DNA of 63,493 nucleotides from Dolomitihabitans soli (GCF_022213955.1 NZ_JAKNTW010000026.1:1-63493); one strand, 5' to 3'; shown: positions 40,245-54,625, counted from the stretch's first letter. Notes: generated by a model from the sequence alone, not told the origin. Program-made: numbers and translations.

Positions 40245-41084
40245 GTGACCGCGACGACAACCAGGGCGGCCGTCCTCGGCTCCCCGATCGGCCACTCGCT
40301 CTCGCCGCACCTGCACCGGGCCGCGCACGCCGCGCTCGGGCTGAGCACCTGGAGCTACGAGGCGATCGAGTGCGGGGAGGCGGGGTTGCCCGCCCTGCTC
40401 AGGGGGTTCGGTCCCGAGTGGGCCGGTCTGTCGCTCACCATGCCGCTCAAGCGGGCGGTGCTCCCGCTGCTCGACTCGGTCGCCGACCTCGCCGTCGAGG
40501 TCGGCGGCGCGAACACCGTGATCTTCCGCGAGGGCCGCGCGCACGGCGAGAACACCGACGTGTACGGCATCGTGCGGGCCCTCGAAGAGGCCGGGGCCGG
40601 CGCCGTCGGCTCCGCCACCATCCTGGGCGGCGGGGCCACCGCGGCCTCCTCGCTGGCGGCACTGCGGGAGCTGGGCCTCGGCGGCGCGACCCTCGTGGTC
40701 CGCGACCCGGCCCGCGCGGGGGAGACGACGCGCGTGGCCGAGCGGCTAGGCATGGCGCTCGCCGTACAGACCTTCGACAAGCTGGACGCGGTGCTCGACG
40801 TGGACCTCGTGGTGAGCACGCTGCCCTCCGGCGCGGCCGACGCGTTCTCTGCCAGGCTGGCGCCGGTGCCCGTCCTGTTCGACGTCGTCTACTCGCCGTG
40901 GCCGACGGCCGCGGCGCGAGCCGTACGGCAGGCGGGGGGCACGGTCGTCGGCGGCTTCCCGATGCTCCTGCACCAGGCCGTGCGGCAGGTCGAGCTGATG
41001 ACCGGCCGTTCCGACGTCCCGGTCGACGTCATGCGGGCGGCCGGCGAGGCGGAGATCCTGCGGAGAGCGGCCGGGACGGGGTGA
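40245..41084 (+). CDS. aroE: Shikimate dehydrogenase
   Basis: 279 aa; reduces 3-dehydroshikimate with NADPH in aromatic amino-acid synthesis. The substrate site GSPIGHSLSPHLHR, catalytic Lys in TMPLKRAV, and NTDVYGI are intact. The cofactor loop ILGGGATAASSL is somewhat divergent from the usual GxGGxxxA. The GTG follows the mltG stop directly. A 330-nt leader to infC follows. Confidence 0.93.
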   Translation: MTATTTRAAVLGSPIGHSLSPHLHRAAHAALGLSTWSYEAIECGEAGLPALLRGFGPEWAGLSLTMPLKRAVLPLLDSVADLAVEVGGANTVIFREGRAHGENTDVYGIVRALEEAGAGAVGSATILGGGATAASSLAALRELGLGGATLVVRDPARAGETTRVAERLGMALAVQTFDKLDAVLDVDLVVSTLPSGAADAFSARLAPVPVLFDVVYSPWPTAAARAVRQAGGTVVGGFPMLLHQAVRQVELMTGRSDVPVDVMRAAGEAEILRRAAGTG

Positions 41085-41414
41085 CCCCACCCGAAGCCGG
41101 CGGCAGGGTGCGGGATGATTCGGACCGCCGGCGGTGTTGTGGTAACGTTGGTACTCGATCGGTCCGGCTTGCCTGCCGGATGCGCAAGCGGAGGTCTTCC
41201 TCCCACCTATCGGCCGTGCGGCCGGCGGGTCAAGGATCACAACCGGATCACTCCGGAGGGCCCGAATCGGGCTCGAGTGGCCCCGCATGCGCGACGTGCG
41301 GGGCATTTCGTGTTGTGGCGACCCGGAAGGTGCGTCTCCGCGAGGCTCCCGGCACGATCGAGCACGTGGCGGCCGTCCGTAGGGGCGGCCGAGGATCGTA
41401 ACCTAGGAGGTCCC
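41085..41414 (+). promoter_or_regulatory. infC operon promoter and long 5' leader
   Basis: No gene is supported in this 330 nt. TAACGT (41143-41148) is a plausible -10, with TTCGGA 18 bp upstream as a weak -35. A transcript from there would carry about 265 nt of leader with the hairpin at 41280-41304 and a GGCCG/CGGCC stem near the end, before AGGAGGT at 41405-41411. Long leaders are common for infC-rpmI-rplT operons, where L20 or IF3 feedback acts. Confidence 0.5.
41280..41304 (+). promoter_or_regulatory. Attenuator-like hairpin in the infC leader
   Basis: GCCCCGCA (41280-41287) pairs perfectly with TGCGGGGC (41297-41304) across a 9-nt loop. The sequence after it (ATTTCGTGTT) is relatively T-rich for this genome. 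It could attenuate transcription into infC. Confidence 0.4.
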
Positions 41415-42014
41415 ATCAGCGCCGAGCCCCGCATCAACGAGCGTATCCGTGTGCCCGAGGTTCGCCTCGTCGGCCCGAACGGCGAGCAGGTCGGCATCGT
41501 CTCCATCCACGATGCGCTGAAGCTGGCCCAGGAGGCCGACCTTGACCTCGTCGAGGTCGCGGCCACGGCTCGCCCGCCCGTGTGCAAGCTCATGGACTAC
41601 GGCAAGTTCAAGTACGAGTCCGCTATGAAGGCGCGCGAGGCGCGCCGCAACCAGGCGCACACGATCATCAAGGAGATCAAGCTCCGGCCGAAGATCGACC
41701 CGCACGACTACGAGACCAAAAAGGGTCACGTCGTGCGATTCCTCAAGGCCGGGGACAAGGTCAAGGTCACGATCATGTTCCGCGGACGTGAGCAGTCCCG
41801 TCCCGAACTGGGCTTCCGGCTGCTGCAGCGGCTCGCGGAGGATGTGACGGAGCTCGGCTTCGTCGAGTCCCAGCCGAAGCAGGATGGCCGTAACATGATC
41901 ATGGTGCTCGGGCCGCACAAGAAGAAGGCGGAAGCCAAGGCCGAGAAGGCGGCGGCCAAGGCACGTCACGATGACGACGAGCCCCTGGTAGAGGCCCCCG
42001 AGCTTCAGGAATAG
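41415..42014 (+). CDS. infC: Translation initiation factor IF-3 (AUC start)
   Basis: 199 aa; IF3 controls start-codon choice on the 30S subunit. The homologous N-terminus [20 protein letters not shown] begins exactly at an ATC codon (41415) 3 nt behind a near-perfect Shine-Dalgarno (AGGAGGT); no ATG, GTG or TTG is in frame near it. Non-canonical starts on infC are known and let IF3 repress its own translation. Both domains and the linker are complete; a Lys/Ala-rich tail ends it. First gene of infC-rpmI-rplT. Confidence 0.95.
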   Translation: MSAEPRINERIRVPEVRLVGPNGEQVGIVSIHDALKLAQEADLDLVEVAATARPPVCKLMDYGKFKYESAMKAREARRNQAHTIIKEIKLRPKIDPHDYETKKGHVVRFLKAGDKVKVTIMFRGREQSRPELGFRLLQRLAEDVTELGFVESQPKQDGRNMIMVLGPHKKKAEAKAEKAAAKARHDDDEPLVEAPELQE

Positions 42015-42133
42015 GGCTTTCCGGTCACGGATCAAGCCGATGGACCGGGTTCGGTCGTGATGTCAGGCATGCCCTGACCCGAAACCGGCGGTCTGGGACA
42101 TCGGCACGAAAGAACGAGGGAGAGACGGCTGAG

Positions 42134-42328
42134 ATGCCGAAGATGAAGACGCACAGCGGTGCCAAGAAGCGGTTCAGGATCACCGGCTCCGGCAAGATCG
42201 TCCGTCGGCGGGCCAACCGCGCGCACTACAACGAGCACAAGCCGTCCACTCTGACGCGCCGTCTCGCCCCGGACGTGGTGATGTCCGCTGCCGACACCAA
42301 GAAGATCAAAAAGCTGCTCGCCAAGTAA
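42134..42328 (+). CDS. rpmI: 50S ribosomal protein L35
   Basis: 64 aa. [20 protein letters not shown] is the signature start of L35, and the basic protein ends KKLLAK. It sits in the large subunit near the L-arm of 23S rRNA. Placed 119 nt after infC and 25 nt before rplT in the standard operon order. Confidence 0.97.
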   Translation: MPKMKTHSGAKKRFRITGSGKIVRRRANRAHYNEHKPSTLTRRLAPDVVMSAADTKKIKKLLAK

Positions 42329-42353
42329 GCGACCCCCGGGGAGATAGATACAC

Positions 42354-42734
42354 ATGGCACGCGTGAAGCGGGCGATCAACGCCAAGAAGAAGCGCAGGGT
42401 CGTTCTCGAACGGGCGAGCGGTTACCGGGGTCAGCGGTCACGTCTGTACCGCAAGGCCAAGGAGCAGATGCTCCACTCCATGACCTATGCGTACCGTGAC
42501 CGCAAGGACCGCAAGGGCACCTTCCGGCGCCTTTGGATCCAGCGGATCAACGCTGCCGCGAGGCAGAACGGCATCACCTACAACCGATTCATCCAGGGCC
42601 TCAAGGCCGCCAGCATCGAGGTCGACCGCAAGATCCTCGCGGATCTCGCGGTCAGCGACCCGCAGACGTTCAGCACGCTGGTCGAGGCCGCCAAGAAGGC
42701 GCTCCCGGCCGACGTGAACGCTCCGGTCGCCTGA
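42354..42734 (+). CDS. rplT: 50S ribosomal protein L20
   Basis: 126 aa, a basic, mostly helical assembly protein of the 50S subunit. [20 protein letters not shown] and [16 protein letters not shown] identify it. In many bacteria L20 also binds the operon leader to limit its own production. GGGGAGA lies upstream of the ATG. A strong terminator follows at 42767-42791. Confidence 0.97.
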   Translation: MARVKRAINAKKKRRVVLERASGYRGQRSRLYRKAKEQMLHSMTYAYRDRKDRKGTFRRLWIQRINAAARQNGITYNRFIQGLKAASIEVDRKILADLAVSDPQTFSTLVEAAKKALPADVNAPVA

Positions 42735-42766
42735 TCCGAGGTTTCGCGGTTGCAGGTTCGACATGA

Positions 42767-42803
42767 GGGGCTCACCGCTTCGGTGGGCCCCTTGTTCGCT
42801 TTT
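42767..42803 (+). terminator. Terminator of infC-rpmI-rplT
   Basis: An 11-bp stem (42767-42777 with 42781-42791, one G-T wobble) and 3-nt loop are followed by TTGTTCGCTTTT, an unusually T-rich tail for this genome. This is the clearest intrinsic terminator in the window. Confidence 0.8.
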
Positions 42804-42818
42804 CCGAGCGGGGGACAC

Positions 42819-43622
42819 ATGGCCAGGTCGGAGCTGACCAACATCAGGTCGCCGCGGTTGAAGGCGGCCAGGCGGCTGACCAAGCGGGCGTTCAGGGAGC
42901 GTGACCGAGCCTTCCTCGCCGAGGGCCCGCAGGCCGTCAGGGAGGCGCTCAGGCTCGCCGGGGTCGTGGTGGAGCTCTACGCCACCGCCGACGCCGAGTC
43001 CCGGCACCCGGAGATCATCTCGGCGGCGGCCGCGGCGGACGTGCCCGTCCATCCGGTCAGCGGCGAGGTCATGGCCGAGCTGGCGCAGACCGTGACGCCT
43101 CAGGGGCTGCTGGCGGTCTGCCGGAACGTGCACGTGCCGCTCGCCGAGGCCGTGCCGCAGGGGGCCGCTCTGGTCGCCGTGCTGGCCCATGTCCGCGACC
43201 CGGGAAACGCGGGGACCGTGCTGCGCACCGCGGACGCCGCGGGCGCGGGCGCCGTGGTGTTCACCGACGCCTCCGTCGACCCCTACAACGGCAAGTGCGT
43301 GCGGGCCAGCGCCGGCAGCCTGTTCCACCTCCCGGTGGTCACGGGGGCGCCGGTGACGCAGGCCGTGGGCCATCTGCGGGACGCGGGGCTGCGCGTGCTC
43401 GCGGCGGACGGCACGGGGAAGGTCACACTCGATGACGTGGATCTGTCCGGACCGACCGCGTGGATCTTCGGCAACGAGGCGTGGGGGCTGCCCGAAGAGA
43501 TCCTCGAACTCGCGGACGAAGTGGTGCGCGTGCCTATCTACGGACAGGCGGAGAGTCTCAATCTGGCGACCGCCGCCGCAGTGTGTTTGTACGCATCCGC
43601 CCGGGCTCAGCGGCAAAAGTGA
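42819..43622 (+). CDS. SpoU/TrmH-family RNA 2'-O-methyltransferase
   Basis: 267 aa. An N-terminal RNA-binding substrate domain (SPRLKAARRLTKRAFRERDR) precedes a knotted SPOUT domain with motifs HVRDPGNAGTVLRTADAAG (motif 1), AWIFGNEAWGLP (motif 2) and VPIYGQAESLNLATAAAVCLY (motif 3). It methylates a ribose in rRNA or tRNA using SAM; the target is not deducible (the group contains 23S rRNA and thiostrepton-resistance enzymes). The ATG at 42819 has GGGGGA 3 nt upstream. Adjacent to rplT, as often seen. Confidence 0.9.
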   Translation: MARSELTNIRSPRLKAARRLTKRAFRERDRAFLAEGPQAVREALRLAGVVVELYATADAESRHPEIISAAAAADVPVHPVSGEVMAELAQTVTPQGLLAVCRNVHVPLAEAVPQGAALVAVLAHVRDPGNAGTVLRTADAAGAGAVVFTDASVDPYNGKCVRASAGSLFHLPVVTGAPVTQAVGHLRDAGLRVLAADGTGKVTLDDVDLSGPTAWIFGNEAWGLPEEILELADEVVRVPIYGQAESLNLATAAAVCLYASARAQRQK

Positions 43623-43684
43623 GGCTGCCGCGTAGTGCGGGAAACCCGCTATTGTCGGCCTTGTAGGGTCGAGGAGGCGGGGTC

Positions 43685-45943
<2,259 letters not shown>

Positions 45944-45944
<1 letters not shown>

Positions 45945-48490
45945 TGAAAGTCCCGCTTTCCTGGCTGCGGGAGTACGTCGACCTGCCCGCCGTCACCGCC
46001 CAAGAGGTCGCCGACCGGCTCACCGCCGCCGGCCTCAAACTGGAGACGATCGTCTCCCACGGCCACGAGATCAAGAACGTGGTCGTCGGCGAGGTGCTCG
46101 ACATCGAGGAGCTGGCCGACTTCAGGAAGCCCGTCCGCCACTGCCAGGTGGAGGTCGGCGAGGCCGCTCCCCGTGGCATCATCTGCGGCGCGGTCAACTT
46201 CTCGATCGGCGACCGGGTCCCGGTGGCACTGCCGGGCTCGGTCCTGCCCGGTGGATTCGAGATCAGCGCGCGCAAGACGTACGGCCGGCTGTCCGACGGC
46301 ATGATCTGCTCGGAGCAGGAGCTCGGCATCGCCGAGTCCTCGCCCGGCATCCTGGTGCTGGAGCCCGACGTCCCGATAGGCGCCGACGTGGTCGAGTTGC
46401 TCGGCCTGCGTGACGACGTCATCGAGCTGGAGATCACCCCCGACCGCGGTTACGCGCTGTCCATCCGCGGTGTGGCCCGTGAGGCCGCCACCGCGTTCGG
46501 GGTGGCCTTCCGCGACCCTGCCGATCTCGACCTGCCGGTCTCCACCGACTCCGTCTACCCGGCCTCGATCGCCGACCCCAGCGCGTGCGACCGCTTCGTG
46601 CTCCGCGAGGTCAGCGGCTTCGACCCGGCCGCGCCGAGCCCGTTGTGGATGCGCGTACGGCTGGCCCGCGCCGGGATGCGGCCGGTCTCGCTCGCCGTCG
46701 ACGTGACCAACTACGTGATGCTGGAGCTCGGCCAGCCGCTGCACGCCTTCGACCGGACCAAACTGACCGGCGAGATCGTCGTCCGGCGGGCCCGCGAGGG
46801 CGAGACGCTGGAGACGCTCGACCACGTGGTGCGCAAGCTGCACGCCGACGACATCCTGATCACCGACGCGTCGGGCGCGATCTCGCTGGCCGGCACCATG
46901 GGCGGCCTGCACACCGAGATCTCCGGCTCCTCCACCGAGCTGGTGATCGAGGCCGCGCACTTCTCCGCGACCGGCACCGGCCGGATGTCGCGCAGGCACA
47001 ACCTGGTCAGCGAGGCCTCCAAGCGGTTCGAGCGCGGCGTCGACCGCGAGTTGCCGCTGTACGCGTCGCTGCGCGCGGCGAAGCTACTGGTCGAGCTGGG
47101 CGGCGGCACGACCGCGAACGGCGTGACGCACGTCTCGATCGGAGTCGAGCCGGTGCGGATCACCATCCCGGCCGACCTCCCCGACCGGGTGGCCGGCATG
47201 CCGTACGGCAGGGAGGCCGTGCTCCGGCACCTGGAGCAGGTGGGCTGCACGGTCGCGGAGGGAGCGGCCGAGGCGTCCGCCAGGTCCGGCGGAGGGGCCG
47301 CGGCCGCGCTGTCCGCCAAGCTCGACGTCACCGGCGGGGCCACCGATCTGCTGACGGTCACGCCGCCGACCTGGCGCCCCGATCTGGTCGACCCGAACGA
47401 CCTGGCGGAGGAGGTCATCCGGCTCGAAGGGTACGAGCGGCTGCCGTCCGTGCTGCCCGCGGCCCCGGCCGGCGGCGGTCTCACCGAGGCCCAGCGGCTG
47501 CACCGCAGGGTCGGCAGGGCGCTGGCCGCCGACGGCTACGCCGAGATCCTCGCCTACCCGTTCATCGGTGAGCGTGATCTCGACAACCTGCAGCTGCCCG
47601 CCGACGACGAGCGCCGCCGCGCCACCCGCCTGGCCAACCCGCTCAGCGAGGACGAGCCGCTGATGCGGACCACCCTGCTGCCGGGGCTGCTGAAGACCCT
47701 GGTCCGCAATGTGGGCAGGGGCCTCGGCGATGTGGCGCTGTTCGAGACCGGTCTCGTCTACCGGCCCGTGCCCGACGCTCCCGCCACCGCTCCGGTGCTC
47801 GCGGTCGACCGCAGGCCGACCGCGGACGAGCTGGCCTCGGTCGAGGCTGCGCTGCCCAGGCAGCCGCTCAGGGTCGCGGTCGTCCTCGCCGGGGAGTTCG
47901 AGAGCTCCGGCTGGTGGGGCCCCGGGCGCGCGGCGACGTGGGGCGACGCGGTGGAGGCCGCGCGGGTGGTGGCCCGCGAGGCGGGGCTGGAGCTGACGGT
48001 GGCCGCCGACGCGCACGCGCCGTGGCACCCCGGCCGTTGCGCCTCGCTGCACCTCGGCGACGTGCTGGTCGGGCACGCGGGTGAGCTGCATCCCCGCGTG
48101 ATCGAGGCGTACGGCCTGCCTGCCCGCACCTGCGCGATGGAGCTGGAGCTGAGCCTCCTGCAGGCGGCCCTGCCCGGCCCGGTCGAATCGCCGGTCGTCT
48201 CGTCTTACCCGGTCGCCACCCAGGACGTCGCGCTCATCGTCCCCGCGGCCACCCCGGTGGCCTCGGTCGAGGCGGCGCTCCGTGAGGGGGCCGGCGAGCT
48301 GCTGGAGGCCATCCGGCTGTTCGACGTCTACACGGGGGCCCAGGCGGGTGAGGGCAACAAGTCCCTCGCCTACACCCTGCGCTTCCGCGCGCCGGACCGC
48401 ACCTTGACCGCCGAGGAGACCACCGCGGCCCGCGACGCCGCCGTCGCCCTGGCCGCCGAACGCGTCGGAGCCCAGCTCCGCAGCGCCTGA
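45944..48490 (+). CDS. pheT: Phenylalanyl-tRNA synthetase beta chain
   Basis: 848 aa. Domains in order: N-terminal B1 and the EMAP-like tRNA-binding domain (about 40-160), B3/B4 editing region, B5 (around 415-500), the class II-like B6/B7 core, and the C-terminal ferredoxin-like anticodon domain. [15 protein letters not shown] is the family opening. Slightly longer than many homologues because of Ala/Gly-rich loops (for example [12 protein letters not shown]). Ends the pheST operon before a strong hairpin. Confidence 0.96.
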
Positions 48491-48501
48491 CACACCCGGG
48501 A

Positions 48502-48537
48502 AAGGGGGCTGGTACGGCAAGCCGTACCAGCCCCCTT
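48502..48537. terminator. Perfect 17-bp hairpin after pheT
   Basis: Arms 48502-48518 and 48521-48537 are exact inverted complements separated by AA. It lies between pheT and the convergent MFS gene and ends in CCCCCTTCT on the plus strand, so it should act in both directions. Confidence 0.88.
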
Positions 48538-48619
48538 CTGGTGGGCGGCGCTGATCGCACCCTGAGCACCGGGTCGCCTCGGTGGCGGCTTCGCGGGGGG
48601 ACGGTGATCCTCGGGGCGC

Positions 48620-49954
48620 TCACGGCTTCGCTGGAGCCTCTTCGGCGCTGTCAGGCAGGGTGGAGGCGGCACGCCGGGTGCGCTCGGCCAGGGCGTGTTC
48701 GTCGGTGCGGGCGTCGTAGTCCCGGAACTTGGGGAGCAGGGCGGCCAGCGCCGCCACCGCGCCGATGCACAGCAGGCCGCCGGCCCCCAGGGAGAAGCGG
48801 GTGCCGCCCAGGTACGCCATCAGCCCGGCGCGGCCGTTGCCGAGCATCGGGCCGGTGGAGTAGGAGAGCAGCTCGATCCCCGCCAGCCGCCCGCGGTACT
48901 CGTCGGGGATGGTCTGGTTCCAGATCGTGGAGCGGAAGATTCCGCTGATCATGTCGGCGGCGCCCGCCACGGCCAGGCACACGAAGATCAGCCACAGGCT
49001 GGGCGCGATGGCGGCGACGGCGACGGACGCACCCCAGATGGCGGCGGCGATGATCACTCCCCTGCCGTGGCGGTGCACGTGGTTCGTCCATCCGGAGGTC
49101 ACCGAGGCCAGCAGCGAGCCGACCGCGGCCGCCGAGTAGAGCAGGCCGAGCGACTGCGGACCGCCGAACTCGTCGGCCAGGAACGGGTACAGCGCCGTGG
49201 ACATCGCGAAGAACATGGCCGCGATGTCGACCAGGTAGGTACCCATCAGGTCCGGCCGCCGTACGGCATAGCGGACGCCCTCCACGAGCGACCTCAGCGA
49301 CGCGCGGGCGGCGTCCGCACGCGGCGGCACGGCGCGCACCCGCCAGAGCAGGACCAGCGACACCAGGAAGGTCACCACGTCGATGCCGTACGTCGTCGCG
49401 GGCCCGTAGCCGGCCACGATCAGGCCGGCCAGCGCGGGCCCGATGATGGCCCCGAAGTTCCACCGGAAACTGATCAGCGCGGCGGCGGCCGTGAGCTGGT
49501 CGTGCCGCACGACGCGCGGCACCATCGCGTCCAGGCTCGGCCGCTGCAGGCTGTCCAGCGCCGCCATCAGCGCCCCGATCACGTACAGCGCCCACACCTG
49601 GGGATTCGGCAGCAGCGCGTTCACCATCAGCAGCGCCGACAGCACCGCGAGCCCGGCCTCGGCGAGCAGCACCACCCGCCGCCGGTCCAGCGCGTCCGCG
49701 ATCGCCCCGCCCCACAGCCCGAAGACGACCATCGGCACGAACTCGGCCAGGCTCACCAGCCCCACCGCCACGGGCGACCCGGTGAGCTGCTTCATCTGCA
49801 ACGGGACCGTGACGTAGGTCAGGAAGGTGCCGAACATCGTGATCACCCCGGATCCCATCAGGAGCCGGAAGTCACGCGAGTCACGCAGCGGCCGCAGGTC
49901 CATGCTCAGGTGCCGCCCGAGCGCTCTTAGGGACCAGCCAGAAGTTTTCAGCAC
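48620..49954 (-). CDS. MFS transporter, EntS/MFS_3-like
   Basis: 444 aa with about 12 membrane segments. PLRDSRDFRLLMGSGVITMFGTFLTYVTVPLQM and GAIADALDRRRVVLL resemble the enterobactin-exporter-like MFS group, which exports small hydrophobic or siderophore-type molecules. The GTG at 49954 is kept because homologues carry 15-20 residues before the PLR-SRDFRLL motif; an ATG at 49903 is the alternative. No cognate biosynthetic gene is next to it, so the substrate is unknown. Confidence 0.85.
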   Translation of the reverse strand: MLKTSGWSLRALGRHLSMDLRPLRDSRDFRLLMGSGVITMFGTFLTYVTVPLQMKQLTGSPVAVGLVSLAEFVPMVVFGLWGGAIADALDRRRVVLLAEAGLAVLSALLMVNALLPNPQVWALYVIGALMAALDSLQRPSLDAMVPRVVRHDQLTAAAALISFRWNFGAIIGPALAGLIVAGYGPATTYGIDVVTFLVSLVLLWRVRAVPPRADAARASLRSLVEGVRYAVRRPDLMGTYLVDIAAMFFAMSTALYPFLADEFGGPQSLGLLYSAAAVGSLLASVTSGWTNHVHRHGRGVIIAAAIWGASVAVAAIAPSLWLIFVCLAVAGAADMISGIFRSTIWNQTIPDEYRGRLAGIELLSYSTGPMLGNGRAGLMAYLGGTRFSLGAGGLLCIGAVAALAALLPKFRDYDARTDEHALAERTRRAASTLPDSAEEAPAKP

Positions 49955-50136
49955 GAAAGGAGATGGTCGCCCGGACGGGGCCTCCGGAACAAACGGTTTT
50001 CGTCTGCGCGCGGCTGAGGGTGATCGCGTCCCGGCGTAGCCGACGGCATTACCTCACGCGTAATCGACCAGGTCACAGGCCGCGTGACAAGGTTTGTCAC
50101 GTCCGGATCGGACGAACTTCATCGGAGGAGATCACC

Positions 50137-50502
50137 GTGTACGACTTCGCGAACCTGGTCGAGCGTTACCTCGCGGCATGGAACGAGGGTGACGCGGAGG
50201 CGCGTCTGAAGGCCGTGGCCGCGCTCTGGACCGAGGACGGCGGGTACACCGACCCGATGGCCCAGGTGACCGGGCACGAGGGGATCGCGGCCGTGATCGC
50301 CGGCGTGCGGGAGATGTTCCCCGGCTTCGTCTTCACCGCCGGCGGCCCGGTGGACGGCCACCACGACATCGCCAGGTTCACCTGGAACTTCGGCCCGGCC
50401 GGCGCCGAACCCGTCGTGGTGGGGTCCGACGTGGTCCAGATCGCCGAGGACGGCCGGCTGCGGCAGGTCCACGGCTTCCTGGACAAGGTCCCCGCGGCCT
50501 GA
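50137..50502 (+). CDS. SnoaL-like/NTF2-fold protein
   Basis: 121 aa alpha+beta-barrel protein of the nuclear-transport-factor-2 superfamily. FANLVERYLAAWNEGDAEARLKAVAALWTED and the later strand pattern WNFGPAGAEPVV fit SnoaL-like cyclase/isomerase or binding proteins. The GTG at 50137 is preceded by GGAGGAG at 6 nt, whereas the frame open from 49963 lacks similarity before this point. It stands alone, divergent from the MFS gene. Function is not deducible from sequence. Confidence 0.82.
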   Translation: MYDFANLVERYLAAWNEGDAEARLKAVAALWTEDGGYTDPMAQVTGHEGIAAVIAGVREMFPGFVFTAGGPVDGHHDIARFTWNFGPAGAEPVVVGSDVVQIAEDGRLRQVHGFLDKVPAA

Positions 50503-50530
50503 CGCACCACGGCGCGGCGTCGTGCACGGT

Positions 50531-50556
50531 CCACCGCCCGCGCGGCCGGGCGGTGG
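50531..50556. terminator. Hairpin between convergent genes
   Basis: A 10-bp perfect GC-rich stem (50531-50540 with 50547-50556) and 6-nt loop lie between the SnoaL-like gene and the acyl-CoA synthetase gene, whose 3' ends converge. Confidence 0.65.
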
Positions 50557-50562
50557 GGGGGC

Positions 50563-52245
50563 TCAGGGAAGGGCGAGGACTTCGCGGCGGAGATGGGTTT
50601 TGAGGATCTTGCCGCCGGGGTTGCGCGGAAGGTCGGTGTCGCGGAACCAGAAGCGGACGGGGATCTTGAAAGAGGCGATCCGGCCGTGCAGGAAGCCGCT
50701 GAGGTCCTCGGCGGTGACCGTGGCGCCGGGAGCGAGGCGGATGACGGCACCGACCTCCTCGCCGAGTTCGTCGTGCGGGATGCCGATGACGGCGGCGTCG
50801 TCGACGGCCGGGTGCTCGAAGAGGGCGGCCTCGACTTCGGCGCAGTAGACGTTCTCGCCGCCCCGGATGACCATGTCCTTGGCCCGGTCGACGATGAAGA
50901 CGAACCCCTCGTCGTCGACCCGGGCGAGGTCGCCGGTGTGCAGCCAGCCGTCGACGAAGGTCTCGGCGGTGGCGTCGGGGCGGTTCCAGTAGCCGGCGAT
51001 GACGGCCGCGCCGCGGACGCAGAGCTCGCCGACCTCGCCGGCGGGCAGCTCGTCGCCCATCGGGCTGGAGATGCGCACGTCGATGGTGGCCGCCGGCCTG
51101 CCGATGCTGTCGGGCTTGGCCTGGTAGCCCTTGCCCGAGTTGTTGATGATGAGGGCGGTCGTCTCCGTCATGCCGTACCCGTTGGAGGGGGCGCGGCCGG
51201 GGAGTTGCTCGCCGATGCGTTCCAGGAGCTTGGGCGGGGCGGGGGCGCCGCCGTACCCGAGGGAGCCGAGGCTGGAGATGTCGTACTTGCCGAAGTCGGG
51301 GTGGGACATGAGCTGCCAGGCGTTGGTGGGGACGCCCGCGATGCCGGTGATCTTCTCGCGTTCGATGAGCTGGAGCGCCCGGCCCGCGTCCCATTTGTAC
51401 ATCAGCGCGAGGGTGCTGCCGCTGAACATGGACGTGATCATGGCGGCGAAGCAGCCGGTCACGTGGAACAGCGGAACGGTGAGCAGGGTGACGCGGCGCT
51501 CGGCGGAGGCGGCGACGGGATCGCGGCCGGAGAGCATCGCGCTCCGCATCGCAGTGTAGGAGACGGTCATCGGGGCCTGGCCGAGGTTGCGGTGGGTGCC
51601 GAGGGCCCCCTTGGGACGGCCGGTGGTGCCCGAGGTGTAGAAGATCGTGGCCGGATCCTCGGGGTCGAGCTCCACGGCCGGCAGGGACACGTCGGCGGGC
51701 ACGTCGCCCAGCAGATCCGCCAGCGACACCGCGCCGGCGGGCAGGCCGTCGCCGGGCCGGGTCACGATGAGCCGGGCGTCCAGGCGGACGTCCTTGAGCC
51801 GTGCGGCCCGCTCGCCGTCGGCGATCAGCACCTTGGCTCCCGAGTCGGTCAGGCCGTACTCCAGTTCCTGCGGCGTCCACCAGGCGTTGAGCGGCACCGC
51901 GACCGCACCGCAGGCGAGGACGGCGGAGAAGGAGACGATCCACTCCGGGTAGTTGCGCATCGCGATGGCGACCCGGTCGCCCTTGGCGACGCCGTAGTCC
52001 TCGACCAGGCGGCGGGCCAGCGTGGCGGCCTGGCGGAAATGCTCCTCGAAGGTGAGTTGTTCGTCCTCGTAGATGATGAAAACCTTCTCACCCTGCAGCC
52101 TGCTCGACTCCAGGAGCGTGCGGAAGTGCCCGGGAGCGTGCTTCCAGGTCCGGATCCTGCTGCCACGGATCTCCACCTCGTCCATCTCGAAGAGCTGACC
52201 GGGAGCGGTGAGCTGAGCCTGGACCTGATCGTGGGTGACTGTCAT
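50563..52245 (-). CDS. AMP-dependent fatty-acyl-CoA synthetase
   Basis: 560-aa ANL-superfamily ligase. The P-loop FYTSGTTGRPKG, the adenylate motif GYGMTETT, the hinge-region WLHTGDLARVDDEGF and the C-terminal catalytic lysine in NPGGKILKTHLR are intact, so it should activate a carboxylic acid as acyl-AMP and transfer it to CoA. The acid is unknown. The ATG at 52245 gives the conserved start; codons upstream to 52356 are not homologous. A TetR-type palindrome at 52290-52305 lies in its promoter. Confidence 0.9.
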   Translation of the reverse strand: MTVTHDQVQAQLTAPGQLFEMDEVEIRGSRIRTWKHAPGHFRTLLESSRLQGEKVFIIYEDEQLTFEEHFRQAATLARRLVEDYGVAKGDRVAIAMRNYPEWIVSFSAVLACGAVAVPLNAWWTPQELEYGLTDSGAKVLIADGERAARLKDVRLDARLIVTRPGDGLPAGAVSLADLLGDVPADVSLPAVELDPEDPATIFYTSGTTGRPKGALGTHRNLGQAPMTVSYTAMRSAMLSGRDPVAASAERRVTLLTVPLFHVTGCFAAMITSMFSGSTLALMYKWDAGRALQLIEREKITGIAGVPTNAWQLMSHPDFGKYDISSLGSLGYGGAPAPPKLLERIGEQLPGRAPSNGYGMTETTALIINNSGKGYQAKPDSIGRPAATIDVRISSPMGDELPAGEVGELCVRGAAVIAGYWNRPDATAETFVDGWLHTGDLARVDDEGFVFIVDRAKDMVIRGGENVYCAEVEAALFEHPAVDDAAVIGIPHDELGEEVGAVIRLAPGATVTAEDLSGFLHGRIASFKIPVRFWFRDTDLPRNPGGKILKTHLRREVLALP

Positions 52246-52289
52246 TACGCGCGTACTCCCCGGGTAAGAGGCCATAACCGGAAGGTCAG

Positions 52290-52305
52290 CATACCGACCG
52301 GTATG
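52290..52305. promoter_or_regulatory. TetR-type operator upstream of the acyl-CoA synthetase
   Basis: CATACCGACCGGTATG is symmetric apart from its central two base pairs. ACCGACCGGT-type sites are typical of TetR-family regulators that control fatty-acid activation genes in actinomycetes. It sits 45-60 bp before the start codon. No TetR gene is in the window. Confidence 0.65.
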
Positions 52306-52359
52306 TGCTGGCAACAGAGGGAAGTTCGGGTTTGCGTGTCCACAATTCGAGAACATCTT

Positions 52360-54621
<2,262 letters not shown>

Positions 54622-54625
<4 letters not shown>

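Noticed and set aside
41115-41414. An in-frame GTG or ATG extension of infC upstream of 41415.
   Set aside because: The extension is unrelated to IF3 and would place the start far from the Shine-Dalgarno. Homology begins exactly at the ATC.
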